64,000 nucleotides of DNA. It comes from Candidatus Treponema caballi. GTDB taxonomy: Bacteria; Spirochaetota; Spirochaetia; Treponematales; Treponemataceae. Shown piece by piece: positions 1 through 9,197 of the stretch. The DNA lies in NCBI GenBank assembly GCA_018066285.1, contig JAGHRS010000008.1:60864-124863 (forward strand), in the 5' to 3' direction. The notes beneath the pieces are model-generated. The model was not told the origin of the DNA. It was given only the letters and a program-made list of their open reading frames with translations, and did no database searches. Position numbers and translations under genes: made by a program. Within the stretch, counting starts at the first letter, position 1, and every line of letters begins with the position of its first letter.

Positions 1-33
1 GCGAAAGATATCGCTAAGACCGGCTTTTTGTTT

Positions 34-39
34 TATAAT
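34..39 (+). promoter_or_regulatory. -10 box candidate before dut
   Basis: A perfect TATAAT lies 16 nt before the preferred dut start. No good -35 is visible 17 nt upstream. It could drive dut-lptF-lptG, but the window begins only 33 nt earlier, so the context is cut. Confidence 0.3.
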
Positions 40-55
40 GAAAACGGAGATTTGT

Positions 56-502
56 ATGAACGTAGTGGATATAAAATGTGTCATGAATGAAGGAGCAATC
101 CTTCCTGTTTATAAGACTGAGGGCAGTGCCGGAGCTGATGTATGTGCCCTGCTTTCCGAACCACTCGTCCTTAATCCGGGAAAGCGTGCCATGGTGCCCA
201 CCGGGTTGTTCTTTGAGATTCCTCAGGGATATGAGATTCAGGTACGTCCACGCTCAGGACTTGCAGCAAAAAACGGCATTACCTGCCTTAATACACCAGG
301 TACAATCGATTCAGATTATCGTGGCGAAGTCAAAGTCATCCTGATTAATCTGGGAGATGAGCCATTTACAATCAACTCTGGCGACCGTATTGCCCAGATT
401 GTTGTTGCACCGGTAACCCAGGGACATTTTTCTGTAACAACGTCGCTTTCAGAAACTGAACGCGGGACAGGCGGCTTCGGCTCAACGGGAGTTGCCGGAT
501 AA
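56..502 (+). CDS. dut: dUTP diphosphatase
   Basis: Hydrolyses dUTP to dUMP and pyrophosphate, keeping uracil out of DNA and supplying dUMP for dTMP synthesis; a cytoplasmic homotrimer in this family. All five trimeric dUTPase motifs are visible in order: [32 protein letters not shown] and the C-terminal glycine-rich [10 protein letters not shown] arm. The 148-residue length is normal. The track starts at 38, but the ATG at 56 has a GGAGA six bases upstream and matches the usual family start. The stop overlaps the lptF start (TAATG), so the genes are probably translationally coupled. Confidence 0.95.
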   Translation: MNVVDIKCVMNEGAILPVYKTEGSAGADVCALLSEPLVLNPGKRAMVPTGLFFEIPQGYEIQVRPRSGLAAKNGITCLNTPGTIDSDYRGEVKVILINLGDEPFTINSGDRIAQIVVAPVTQGHFSVTTSLSETERGTGGFGSTGVAG

Positions 503-1623
503 TGAAGAAGATTGCGCGGCGGACTTTTACGCGGTATATCTATCGCGAACTGCTGCTGTATTTCAGTGTATGCTTCCTCTTCTTTTTTCTTGTTTTTTTT
601 GTAAACCAGATTCTTTTAACCATAGAAGATCTTCTGAAGCAGCACGTTCCTATATCCGGTATTATTAAGCTCATTACGTATTCACTTCCGGCAATCATTG
701 CACAGTCAGCACCATTTGCAACTCTTGTTGGTTTTCTGATGTGTCTTGGACGTATGGTGACAGATAATGAAATACTCATCCTCCGTGCTACAGGTCATTC
801 ATATTCGTTTATCTTGATTCCTGCTATAGTACTTGGACTGATAATATCTATAGCTTCATTTTACGTGAACGATTATCTGCTTCCGTTGGGAAACGTCCAG
901 TATAACCGGCTGTATCAGGAAATCCTCTTTTCGGACCCCTCTGTTACAATTGAGTCAAATTCAATAAAAAGAACAAAAGATACCATCCTGGTAATAGGGG
1001 ATGTTGAAGATAATGTTGTTTCTGATCTCCTTATGTTCAATACGGATTCAAAGGGTAACCGGCGGATCATTATTTCGGGTGAAACGGTCATATCTGCTCC
1101 GGAAGATCCATCTATCCTCATGCAGCTTGATTTAGGTCATCCTGTAACAGTGTTCCTCGATTCAAATAAAAAGGAATCTTTTGATTACCTTAATTCTGAT
1201 AAGGCAGTCATGAATGTTTTTACAAGTCAGCTTTTTGTTTCTTCTGGCGGAGATAATCCTCGTGAAATGACTTCTGGTGACTTGAAAAAACTTATTGATG
1301 AAATGCGGGAACAGGGAAAAGTAAGCAAACAATATCTGAATATATATGAACTGGAATATTACAAGAAGTTTTCAATGCCATTTGGTTCATTGTTTTTTGC
1401 CCTTCTCGCAATTCCACTTGCAATAATTTTTGGAAAACGGAACGGCCAGACAATTGGCCTTATAATAGGCATTCTGCTGTCAGTCCTGTATTGGGCAATG
1501 ATGATTATGGGGCAGACACTTGGAATAAGAAACGGCCTTAATGGTTTCTGGACAATGTGGTTGCCGGACATCCTTATAGGTGTGCTGGGATTATTCCTGT
1601 ATGTAAAGGTGCGTGTAAAATGA
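502..1623 (+). CDS. lptF: LptF/LptG (YjgP/YjgQ) family permease, first copy
   Basis: Inner-membrane subunit of an LptB2FG-type transporter that extracts lipid from the inner membrane and passes it to the periplasmic Lpt bridge. It is 373 residues with the family layout: a transmembrane helix near residues 15-40, two more before residue 130, a periplasmic beta-rich domain around 140-280, and three helices at the C-terminus. The MVTDNEILILRATGHS stretch resembles the coupling-helix region of the family. It overlaps dut by one base and the next permease by four. Which copy is F and which is G is inferred from order only. Many treponemes lack classical LPS, so the cargo could be another glycolipid. 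Confidence 0.85.
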   Translation: MKKIARRTFTRYIYRELLLYFSVCFLFFFLVFFVNQILLTIEDLLKQHVPISGIIKLITYSLPAIIAQSAPFATLVGFLMCLGRMVTDNEILILRATGHSYSFILIPAIVLGLIISIASFYVNDYLLPLGNVQYNRLYQEILFSDPSVTIESNSIKRTKDTILVIGDVEDNVVSDLLMFNTDSKGNRRIIISGETVISAPEDPSILMQLDLGHPVTVFLDSNKKESFDYLNSDKAVMNVFTSQLFVSSGGDNPREMTSGDLKKLIDEMREQGKVSKQYLNIYELEYYKKFSMPFGSLFFALLAIPLAIIFGKRNGQTIGLIIGILLSVLYWAMMIMGQTLGIRNGLNGFWTMWLPDILIGVLGLFLYVKVRVK

Positions 1624-2693
1624 CACTTGTGAGTTATCTTCTGAAAAAGTTCATTCCCGCGTTTCTCCTTACAATGCTTTTCTTTGCTTTCATCATTGAT
1701 CTTGCGGATATACTTATAAATCTGTGGAACTATATTCAGAATCAGGTCCCTGTTTCGCAGATACTTAAAGTCATGGTGCTGTATTTCCCGAAATCCCTCT
1801 GGTATGCTGCACCTCTTTCAGTGCTTTTTGCAGTATCCTTTACCTTAAGCGGCCTGTATGCTGACAGCGAAATGACGGCAATCTTTGCATCGGGTATTTC
1901 CCTTTTCAAATTTTCAATTCCGCTTCTTGTAATTTCTGTTATCCTGAGTTTTGGCTTTTTTTATTTCGAAAACACCTATGTGGTTCCCTGTTACAAACAG
2001 AAAGTTGAACTTCAGAACAGCCTTCTTGGAAAGGACCAGTCAAAAAACAATGATGATGTTGTTGTCATTTCTGAAGGTGGAAGCATTGTATATAAGGCTT
2101 TGTTTTTTAATGATAATGAAAAGCGCATTTATTCATTGACTGTAGTTGTAGAAGAAGATAATGCATTGAAAGAAATAATCCTTGCAGATTCTGCAAGCTG
2201 GTCTGAAGAAAAGGAAAGGTGGGAACTGTTGAACGGCATCGTTTATCGTTATGATGGTTCTTCATTTTCAGTCGATGAATGCACGGAAAGTGATCTGAAC
2301 CTTCTTACTGAGTTACCCGAAACATTTCAGAATTCAGAAATATCCGTAGATGAAGTAAATGTAGATGATGCAAGAAAATATATAGAATTGCTCAACAGAA
2401 CGGGACTCCCTTCCGGAGAAGCGGAATCTGTTTATTATAAAAAATATGCATTCCCGTCGATTATCGTTCTTGTTGTTCTGCTTTCCATTGGCCTGACTGG
2501 CCGCTCAAAACGCAATGTAATGCTTGTAAGCCTTATTCTGTGTGTGTGCGCTGCAGTCCTTTTTTATGTAACGCAGATGGTCACTATGTACATGGCAAAG
2601 TTTGAATACCTTTCAGCTTTTGCAGGAGCGTGGCTGCCTGTCATTGTCTTTTTCATAATAAGCATTATTCTCCTTAAGTTTACGCGGACATAG
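1620..2693 (+). CDS. lptG: LptF/LptG (YjgP/YjgQ) family permease, second copy
   Basis: Partner permease of the preceding gene; the two should form the membrane heterodimer of the Lpt exporter. The track opens at 1557, but the ATG at 1620 overlaps the previous stop (ATGA) and gives a normal start, MTLVSYLLKKF, and 357 residues. Visible features are an N-terminal transmembrane helix, a second pair of helices around residues 55-110 with the coupling-helix-like SEMTAIFASGISLFKF, a soluble periplasmic domain, and three C-terminal helices. Frame and spacing support an operon with dut and lptF. The F versus G assignment is tentative. Confidence 0.85.
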   Translation: MTLVSYLLKKFIPAFLLTMLFFAFIIDLADILINLWNYIQNQVPVSQILKVMVLYFPKSLWYAAPLSVLFAVSFTLSGLYADSEMTAIFASGISLFKFSIPLLVISVILSFGFFYFENTYVVPCYKQKVELQNSLLGKDQSKNNDDVVVISEGGSIVYKALFFNDNEKRIYSLTVVVEEDNALKEIILADSASWSEEKERWELLNGIVYRYDGSSFSVDECTESDLNLLTELPETFQNSEISVDEVNVDDARKYIELLNRTGLPSGEAESVYYKKYAFPSIIVLVVLLSIGLTGRSKRNVMLVSLILCVCAAVLFYVTQMVTMYMAKFEYLSAFAGAWLPVIVFFIISIILLKFTRT

Positions 2694-2709
2694 GCTTTTC
2701 AAGCCTTTA
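2692..2709 (+). terminator. weak hairpin after lptG
   Basis: AGGCTT-TTC-AAGCCT forms a 6-bp stem overlapping the lptG stop and is followed by only a few T residues. It may attenuate transcription between lptG and tgt, but it is weak. Confidence 0.3.
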
Positions 2710-2748
2710 GCACAATACTTTTTCATCCGATAAAAGAGACGGAATACT

Positions 2749-3885
2749 ATGAAAGAAATATTTACACTTTATCATAATGATGCAAAATCACGGGCACGTA
2801 CAGGATGTATCCAGCTTGCCCACGGACCGGTACAGACACCTGTCTTCATGCCTGTTGGAACAAATGCGACCGTAAAAGCCATGACAAAGGACTGGCTTGA
2901 GGAAATCGGATTTGAGATTATCCTTGCGAATACATATCATCTGTACCTGAGACCGGGAGCCGACCTTCTGGAAAAAGCGGGCGGACTGCACGGTTTTTCA
3001 GGGTGGAAACGCAATTTCCTTACTGACTCAGGCGGATTCCAGATTTTCTCACTTTCAAAACTTAGAAAGATAAAGCCTGAAGGTGTTACCTTCCAGAGCC
3101 ACATAGACGGCTCCCGTCATTTCCTGACGCCGGAGTCCATTGTTGATGTACAGGCTCAGTTCAACAGTGACATCCAGATGCAGCTTGATGTATGCACGGG
3201 ATATGGAACTGAATATAAAAAGGCAGTGGATGCATTGAAAATAACTACTGACTGGGCCAAACGCGCAAAAGGGGAGTGGCTCAGAAAAGTGGATGAAGGC
3301 TATACGGGCATGCTGTTTCCGATAGTGCAGGGTAACTTCTATCATGATCTTCGTAAACAGAGTGCAGAGTTTGTGGCTGACCTTGACTGTCCTGGAATCG
3401 CCATTGGCGGACTTTCTGTAGGTGAGCCTCTTGATGTTTACTCAGAATATCTTGCTTATACTGCAGAACTCCTGCCTGACAACAAACCGCGCTATGTCAT
3501 GGGTATCGGCACACCGGACTTCATTCTCGAAGCTGTTGAAAACGGTATTGATATGTTTGACTGCGTCCTTCCAACAAGAAATGCGCGGAATGGCTCTTAC
3601 TTCACACATGACGGTCCTCTTTCCATAAAGCAGGAACGCTATAAAGACGACTTCTCTCCAACCGACAGCGAATGCAATTGCCGTGTCTGCCGTGAATATA
3701 GCAGATCGTATCTCCGCCACCTGTACAAGAATGATGAAATCTTAAGCTCAATGCTTGCCTCATATCACAATCTGTACTTCCTGCACAGCCTTGTGGATGA
3801 TATACGTAAGGCGATAAACGAAGACAGATTTGTTGAGTTTAAAAAGCAGTTCCTGGATCGTTATACAGGAAATAAGGGTAACTGA
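2749..3885 (+). CDS. tgt: queuine/preQ1 tRNA-guanine transglycosylase
   Basis: Exchanges guanine-34 of GUN-anticodon tRNAs for the queuosine precursor preQ1. The 378-residue length is typical. DSGGFQIFSL contains the conserved Asp of the base-binding site, GGLSVGEP is the phosphate/base loop, and FDCVLPTRNAR carries the catalytic Asp nucleophile. The structural zinc site is intact: CNCRVC followed by a His about 25 residues later (ASYHNLYFLH). A short GGA-type ribosome site precedes the ATG. The next gene begins one base after the stop, so the two are probably co-transcribed. No queuosine biosynthesis gene is visible nearby. Confidence 0.95.
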   Translation: MKEIFTLYHNDAKSRARTGCIQLAHGPVQTPVFMPVGTNATVKAMTKDWLEEIGFEIILANTYHLYLRPGADLLEKAGGLHGFSGWKRNFLTDSGGFQIFSLSKLRKIKPEGVTFQSHIDGSRHFLTPESIVDVQAQFNSDIQMQLDVCTGYGTEYKKAVDALKITTDWAKRAKGEWLRKVDEGYTGMLFPIVQGNFYHDLRKQSAEFVADLDCPGIAIGGLSVGEPLDVYSEYLAYTAELLPDNKPRYVMGIGTPDFILEAVENGIDMFDCVLPTRNARNGSYFTHDGPLSIKQERYKDDFSPTDSECNCRVCREYSRSYLRHLYKNDEILSSMLASYHNLYFLHSLVDDIRKAINEDRFVEFKKQFLDRYTGNKGN

Positions 3886-3886
3886 T

Positions 3887-5224
3887 ATGAAGAAGATTAT
3901 TGCCCTGTGTCTGAGCTTCATTCTGTGCTTCAGCATTGTTTTTGCAGAAACAGAGGATGATGAGCTGACTGAAATTCAGAAGCGTAAAGACACACTTACG
4001 TATGGACTTGAATCAGAGATAACCAGTCTTCTTGATACCTTGATAAAGGAAGAAGATGCAACAATGTCTGATGACATCTACAAGGTGTTCCTTTCATCAA
4101 AGAATGTAAATGTAAAAGATAAGATAATCAGTTACTATACAACAAATAAGGATGCGCGCCTTACTGATTTTGCAATCAGCGTCATATCAGACCCATACGA
4201 TGAAGAAAAAAGCACGATAAATGCGCTTATCCGTTATTGTGGTGCCTTGAAAATAAAAAAGGCGGCTCCGTATCTTACTGATATGCTTGAAAATGAGCAG
4301 GAAGATTATTTTGATGCGGCTCTTTCAGCCTTAGGTGATTGCGGCGGTCCTGATGAAGCAGTTTTTCTTGCTGATTTTCTTGATAATGACATACTGTCAA
4401 CGGCGAGAAAACAGAATCTCATGAAAGCTCTTGGTGCAATTAATGCTGTTGAAACATGGGATAAACTGGTTGAAATCATTGAAGATGAAGACCAGAACAC
4501 GTATGTCCGTATGTACGCTGCAGAAGCAATCGGCGTCATGGAAAAGAAGGAGTCCGTTGCCGTTCTGATAAAGCTGTTCCAAAACAAGGACTCAAATATA
4601 CGTACTTATGCAGTGAAAGGCCTTTCTTACTTCGATACTGATGAAGTTGAGCAGTTCATGATTGAAGCGCTCCGTGACAACTATTACAAAGTACGCCAGG
4701 AAGCAGCCAAAGCCGCTGGTAAATGGCAGTTTACCGCATGTCTTCCAAGTTTGATCTACCGCGCTAAGAATGACACAGAGACAACCGTAAAATATGAATG
4801 CTATGCGTCGCTCGGCATGCTTCATGAGCAGGAGGCGTTTGATTTCCTGACTGAAGTAATGCAGGACGAGAAAAAGGGTGATGTAGCGCGGTCAAAAGCC
4901 GCAGAGGTTCTTCTTAAGGAAGGAAGAACTTCAGAAAAACAGCTTGTCTTAGAAATTGCACAGAAATGCCTTGAAGACGACAAGAAAAAGACCTTACGAT
5001 ACAATATTGGAAAAGAGCTTGCAAAGTATGAGGACTTTAACTTCCGTACTATCTGTAAGGGGTATCTTGAAAGCAGCGATCCTTCAACCCAGGGAATTGG
5101 AATAGATATTTTCAGTAAAAACATGTTCCATGACCTTCTTCCTCAAGTACAGGCAATAGCAGATAATCAGAAGAGCGGACTCAGGTCAAAAGCAAAGCTT
5201 GCTCTTGAAAAAAACGGGGAATAA
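3887..5224 (+). CDS. secreted HEAT-repeat protein
   Basis: Predicted periplasmic or surface scaffold with no catalytic motif. The track start at 3830 runs through tgt; the ATG at 3887 has AAGGG upstream and begins a clear signal peptide (MKKIIALCLSFILCFSIVFA, cleavage before ETEDD), giving 445 residues. From about residue 110 onward there are repeated two-helix units of HEAT/PBS-lyase type, such as DAALSALGDCGGPDEA, YVRMYAAEAIGVMEKKESV, IRTYAVKGLSYFDTDEV and VRQEAAKAAGKW. Such repeats usually mediate protein binding. It follows tgt by one base, but a functional link is not evident. Confidence 0.8.
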   Translation: MKKIIALCLSFILCFSIVFAETEDDELTEIQKRKDTLTYGLESEITSLLDTLIKEEDATMSDDIYKVFLSSKNVNVKDKIISYYTTNKDARLTDFAISVISDPYDEEKSTINALIRYCGALKIKKAAPYLTDMLENEQEDYFDAALSALGDCGGPDEAVFLADFLDNDILSTARKQNLMKALGAINAVETWDKLVEIIEDEDQNTYVRMYAAEAIGVMEKKESVAVLIKLFQNKDSNIRTYAVKGLSYFDTDEVEQFMIEALRDNYYKVRQEAAKAAGKWQFTACLPSLIYRAKNDTETTVKYECYASLGMLHEQEAFDFLTEVMQDEKKGDVARSKAAEVLLKEGRTSEKQLVLEIAQKCLEDDKKKTLRYNIGKELAKYEDFNFRTICKGYLESSDPSTQGIGIDIFSKNMFHDLLPQVQAIADNQKSGLRSKAKLALEKNGE

Positions 5225-5255
5225 CAGCAGCCTCACAGTTAAAGGTCTGACGAAG

Positions 5256-5310
5256 AAAAAAAGCCGGGTGCCAGATAAAGCGTACTTCACTGACAACCGG
5301 CTTTTTATTT
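5256..5310. terminator. bidirectional terminator between convergent genes
   Basis: AAAAAGCCGG and CCGGCTTTTT flank a loop of roughly 30 nt, with A-rich and T-rich edges on both sides. It sits between the HEAT-protein gene (+) and the convergent greA gene (-), so it can serve both strands. Confidence 0.65.
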
Positions 5311-5352
5311 GCCCTGTCATGCAGGGCAACGAATCTTACAGTGCAGCAAATC

Positions 5353-8043
5353 TTACAATGCAGCGACTGCAATTTCCTTAACTTCGTAAGCGTAGTCATG
5401 TTCGTTGATTTCGAACTTGAGCTTGTCGTTTACCTTGCTGTTGAGGATTGCATTTCCAAGTGGTGACATGTAAGAAATGATGAAGTTCTCCGGATCTGAT
5501 TCCCATGGTCCGAGGATTGTGAATACTTCGTCCTTGTTTGTATTGGTGTTGAGCAGTGTAACCTTTGTACCGAAAGATACGCGTGCCGTAGTAACTGTTG
5601 TCGGGTCAAATACAACTGCGCGGTCAATCTCATCCTGAAGGCGGGTAATCTGAGCATTAAGCTGTGTCTGGCGCTCACGTGCTGCCTTGTACTCAGCGTT
5701 TTCACTCAAGTCGCCCATTGCAATAGCATCTCCGATTTCCTTGGAGTTCTTTGGAACTTCAACCTTGATAAGGTTCTCAAGCAGATCTTTCTTGATTGCA
5801 AGCATCTTTGATGTAACGATAAGTCCGCGTGGTGTAACAGCCTTTTCTTCTGAGCCTGGGAACTTGAACTTTGGCATCTTTTCAAGGATGCGGTTACGCA
5901 TTGTCATCTTGATTGCCGGGTCGAAGTCTGAAAGGTCATCAACCAGTGTATAGAGACGTGTAATGGTCTCTTCATCATGATCAAGCATGTACTTGAGCAT
6001 CGTATCGTCCTTGAACAGGAGCTGCTCAATATTGTGCAGGATCTTCTTGTTTTCTGTCGTATCACAGTGGTTGGCAATTTCCTTGTAACAGATATCCATG
6101 ATATGGATAAGTGTGATCATCTGCTTTTCATAAGGAATGTTTACAGCCTTGAACCATTCTTCATCCTGTGACTTGCCGAAGAACCATACTGTGGCAGCAC
6201 GGAAATCGCGGTAGTTCTCAAAAGCAGTTGCAACGAGTTTCTTGAGCTTGTCCTCAAAACCGTTGTTGATGAGGGTCGTAAGCATTTCTTCCTGCAGAAC
6301 GGTCGGGAACAGGCGGATATAGACATCAGCCCAGTCTGGCAGCATTCTGATGCAAGTGAGGAAGTCCTTGCGCAGTGAAGTGTTCTTTGTATCTTTGAGT
6401 GAAAGATAGAGCTCGTTCGGGTTTTCAATATGGCTGAAAATCTCGCCGAACATTTCAGGCTTAAACTCTGGGTCAAGGTTTGAATTCTTCTGAACGATGC
6501 TGCGTACGGTGAGGTATGCGGCAAGAGTCTGTTCAGTAACCTGTGTGAAAGCCTTGATGTAGCCGTCGAAGTAATTGAACATTTCAATGAATGAGTCTGA
6601 TTCAGAATCAAGCTCAGCAAGTCTCATGATGATGTCGATGCGGGCAAAGAAGTTCTTCTGAGCCTTGAACTCATTTGCAAGCTTCTCTTCTGGGGTAATC
6701 TCGTGGTCGCGGACAACGTACATATTGATGTCGTTAGGGCTGATACCGAATGACGGATTGCTTTCGAGAATCTTGCGTGCCTTTGTGCTCCAGCTTGTCC
6801 ATTCTGAAGGAGTCAGGATTGAAGGAACGAGCTCAGCCTTGATGCGCTTGAAGTCGCAGCAGTTGTCAAAACTCTTGATGACAGTCTGCAGTGTCCACAG
6901 CGGATCGTCCTTTACGCGCTTTACAAGGTCAGGCTTTTTGTTGGTTGCCTTGATAACCCAGATGTGGTCCTTCTTAAGAGGAGTGAGGGCGCTGATGGCC
7001 ATTTTGAGAGCCATGTCCTTCTTGCCTTTCTGAGCTCCAAAGTTGATGGTGATTGAATCGTTTGTTACAGCAATGATTCTACCAACTCCCCATGAGCGGT
7101 GGAATACGAAGTTGCCCTTATCAAAAGCGATGTGTTTTTCAAAATCAGCAATGGCTTCGAAAACGTTGCGCCATGACTGAGAAAGGTTTGAAACGCGGAT
7201 GTAGTCATCGAGCTGACTGTGGCCGGCAAACTTTTCGCGGTAGCATTCAACAATTTCACGTCTTGCCTGTCCGTCTTTCTCATCGATTGAAAGAATCAGC
7301 TTGAGAATGTCGATTGCTGTATCCCATTTCTGCTCTTTCTTGTAGTATACATACAGGTCCTGCATGAGAAGGGCGCTCTTTTCTGCGTTGATTGTCTTTG
7401 AGACCTTTCTCTGAACCATGAGGAAGAAGTCGATTTCTTCAGGAATAAGTGAAATGAGTTTCTTCCACATTTCCTGAACCTGATTTGAAGACTTTGCATT
7501 TACGTAGCGGACGAGCGCCATCTTGTAGTAGTCGATTGCAGTTTCAGTGTCGCCGTCTTTCTCGTATTTTTCAGCAAGAAGCTTGACAATATCTGCTTCA
7601 TCATGGTCAACACGAACGATTGTCTCGTAGATTTCCCAGACTTTATCGACATTCTTTTCGCGATAGCAGTCTGCAAGTGTATGAAGTGCGAACTTGTTGT
7701 TTTCGTCTTCATCAAGAATTGATTCACAAAGATAGGTGACAATATCATTCTTATGATTGTCAGTGAACAGATCAATGAGTGTAATCAGAGCTGAATTATC
7801 AAGAGCCTTCTTCTTCAGACCAAGCATTCCTGAAAGATACAGTGCGATAACACTGTTCTTTGTGTGGGAAAGATGCTCATCACAGATTTCCTTGATTTCA
7901 TCGATGCAGTTCTCTTCATGTGCCTTTGCTACTGTAGCCGCCAGCTCGATAAAATTGTTCTTTGAATAGTTGGAAATGGCTGCGCGTGTCCACTTTTCTT
8001 CATTCAGCTGATCCTGAACGAGCTTAACAAGTTCTTCTGACAT
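5353..8043 (-). CDS. greA: long spirochaete-type GreA transcription factor
   Basis: The C-terminal ~150 residues (about 745-896) are a complete GreA: an N-terminal coiled coil with GDLSENAEYKAA, whose acidic tip residues enter the RNA polymerase secondary channel to stimulate transcript cleavage, then the FKBP-like domain (ILGPWESD, SPLGNAIL). The preceding ~740 residues are all-helical and TPR-like (ALHTLADCYREKNVDKVWEIYE, EKYEKDGDTETAIDYYKMAL). Ordinary GreA is about 158 residues; proteins near 900 residues annotated GreA are known in Borrelia and Treponema. The start at 8043 follows AGGAG; an alternative ATG at 8073 overlaps the upstream stop. It is probably in one operon with the upstream TPR gene. 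Confidence 0.88.
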   Translation of the reverse strand: MSEELVKLVQDQLNEEKWTRAAISNYSKNNFIELAATVAKAHEENCIDEIKEICDEHLSHTKNSVIALYLSGMLGLKKKALDNSALITLIDLFTDNHKNDIVTYLCESILDEDENNKFALHTLADCYREKNVDKVWEIYETIVRVDHDEADIVKLLAEKYEKDGDTETAIDYYKMALVRYVNAKSSNQVQEMWKKLISLIPEEIDFFLMVQRKVSKTINAEKSALLMQDLYVYYKKEQKWDTAIDILKLILSIDEKDGQARREIVECYREKFAGHSQLDDYIRVSNLSQSWRNVFEAIADFEKHIAFDKGNFVFHRSWGVGRIIAVTNDSITINFGAQKGKKDMALKMAISALTPLKKDHIWVIKATNKKPDLVKRVKDDPLWTLQTVIKSFDNCCDFKRIKAELVPSILTPSEWTSWSTKARKILESNPSFGISPNDINMYVVRDHEITPEEKLANEFKAQKNFFARIDIIMRLAELDSESDSFIEMFNYFDGYIKAFTQVTEQTLAAYLTVRSIVQKNSNLDPEFKPEMFGEIFSHIENPNELYLSLKDTKNTSLRKDFLTCIRMLPDWADVYIRLFPTVLQEEMLTTLINNGFEDKLKKLVATAFENYRDFRAATVWFFGKSQDEEWFKAVNIPYEKQMITLIHIMDICYKEIANHCDTTENKKILHNIEQLLFKDDTMLKYMLDHDEETITRLYTLVDDLSDFDPAIKMTMRNRILEKMPKFKFPGSEEKAVTPRGLIVTSKMLAIKKDLLENLIKVEVPKNSKEIGDAIAMGDLSENAEYKAARERQTQLNAQITRLQDEIDRAVVFDPTTVTTARVSFGTKVTLLNTNTNKDEVFTILGPWESDPENFIISYMSPLGNAILNSKVNDKLKFEINEHDYAYEVKEIAVAAL

Positions 8044-8069
8044 AGAAATTACTCCTGTGCTACCTGACG

Positions 8070-8996
8070 TCATGCTGTGTATCTGTCATATACACGCGGG
8101 TCAAGCAATTTTATTTTCAATAAGACTTCGTTGATTCTGGCTCTTTCTTCATTAGTGTTGACGTAATAATCAATAAGCCAGAAATAATGATTGATAAGCC
8201 TTGGGGTAAGTAACGAAACCTCACTCCCGGCTTCCTTAATTTCATTTTCCAGGGCGAACACGTTCTGTTTCAGCTTTCCAGCTTCCAGAGCGCGAAGTTC
8301 GCGTGTTACACTGAATACTCCATACAGAACACCATAAACGGGAATCCATTCTTTCAGAATTTTACCTGTGTATCCGGCTTCCTGTACCTGCTGAATGAGT
8401 CTTGTAACAATTTCTGCATCAAGGAATTCAGTTTCAATTTCTTGAGCATTTATGTAAAAAGCTTCTCTGAAAAAAGCCTTGGCGTTTTTTTCTTCTCCGC
8501 ATAAAGCGTAGCAGTCAGCCAGTTCAGCAAGAATTGCCGCTGAATCAGACTTAAGCCCATACGCTTCTTCAAGAAGATAACGTGCGCTTTCATAATCACC
8601 GAGCTTTTTAAAACAAAGACCCGTCTTCCTTTTTATCTCTGCCTTTTGAGCATTTGTACCATCTGGAACTACTTTGTTATAGTTCTCAAGAGCAAGCGTG
8701 AAGATTCCGCTTTTCATGGCGTAAACTGCACGCTCATTCTGCCTGTCACCGATATATGCGGAGAATTCCTTCCATTGTCTGACAAGGTGCTCTCCTTTTT
8801 CATAAGGTGAATCAAGCTTTGTTATGATATCCAGAGGTTGCCGCCAGTGATTTGCGCACTTGATGGCAAAGACTATTTCTGCATTCTCGAGGTCTTGAGA
8901 CAGCGTTTCTTCAAGTACGCTGACGGCTGCGGAAGGGTTTCCGCCTTTCATCAACTCGTATGCCTGATGCAGTCCGTTCTCTGGTAAATTACTCAT
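8070..8996 (-). CDS. TPR-repeat protein
   Basis: A cytoplasmic-looking protein of 308 residues with no signal peptide. Helical tetratricopeptide-type units are visible, such as MKSGIFTLALENYNKVVPDG, LGDYESARYLLEEAYGLKSD and LADCYALCGEEKNAKAFFREAF. It lies directly upstream of the long greA on the same strand; the stop overlaps a possible greA ATG (ATGA), so translational coupling is plausible. Because the N-terminal part of that GreA is also TPR-like, the two may interact, but this is inference. No family name recognised. Confidence 0.75.
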   Translation of the reverse strand: MSNLPENGLHQAYELMKGGNPSAAVSVLEETLSQDLENAEIVFAIKCANHWRQPLDIITKLDSPYEKGEHLVRQWKEFSAYIGDRQNERAVYAMKSGIFTLALENYNKVVPDGTNAQKAEIKRKTGLCFKKLGDYESARYLLEEAYGLKSDSAAILAELADCYALCGEEKNAKAFFREAFYINAQEIETEFLDAEIVTRLIQQVQEAGYTGKILKEWIPVYGVLYGVFSVTRELRALEAGKLKQNVFALENEIKEAGSEVSLLTPRLINHYFWLIDYYVNTNEERARINEVLLKIKLLDPRVYDRYTA

Positions 8997-9008
8997 AGTG
9001 CACTGTCT

Positions 9009-9037
9009 ATTATTGCAGAAATGAAGACTTTAGTCAA
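9009..9037 (-). promoter_or_regulatory. sigma70-type promoter for TPR-greA
   Basis: On the minus strand TTGACT, 17 nt, AATAAT. The predicted transcription start is about 6 nt before the TPR-gene ATG at 8996, leaving almost no leader; no Shine-Dalgarno is visible there. Confidence 0.5.
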
Positions 9038-9160
9038 TAAAACACAAAAAAAAGTAAAATGAGGACAAACTTTATAATATATTCACTTGAATTATGTCAA
9101 GTCCCGATTTGCATAAATTTCGAAAAAAAATGCAAATATTTTCACTAAATAGATTTTTAC

Positions 9161-9189
9161 TAGACATTAAAGAAGTGGTTTGCTACTAT
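9161..9189 (+). promoter_or_regulatory. sigma70-type promoter for rpe
   Basis: TAGACA, 17 nt, TACTAT. The -10 ends 8 nt before the rpe ATG at 9198 and there is no ribosome-binding site, so the transcript may begin at or next to the start codon. Confidence 0.5.
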
Positions 9190-9197
9190 TAATGTAT

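Noticed and set aside
6141-6620. 159-residue ORF on the minus strand in another frame of greA
   Set aside because: Ser/Arg-rich translation typical of a frame-shifted reading of a real gene.
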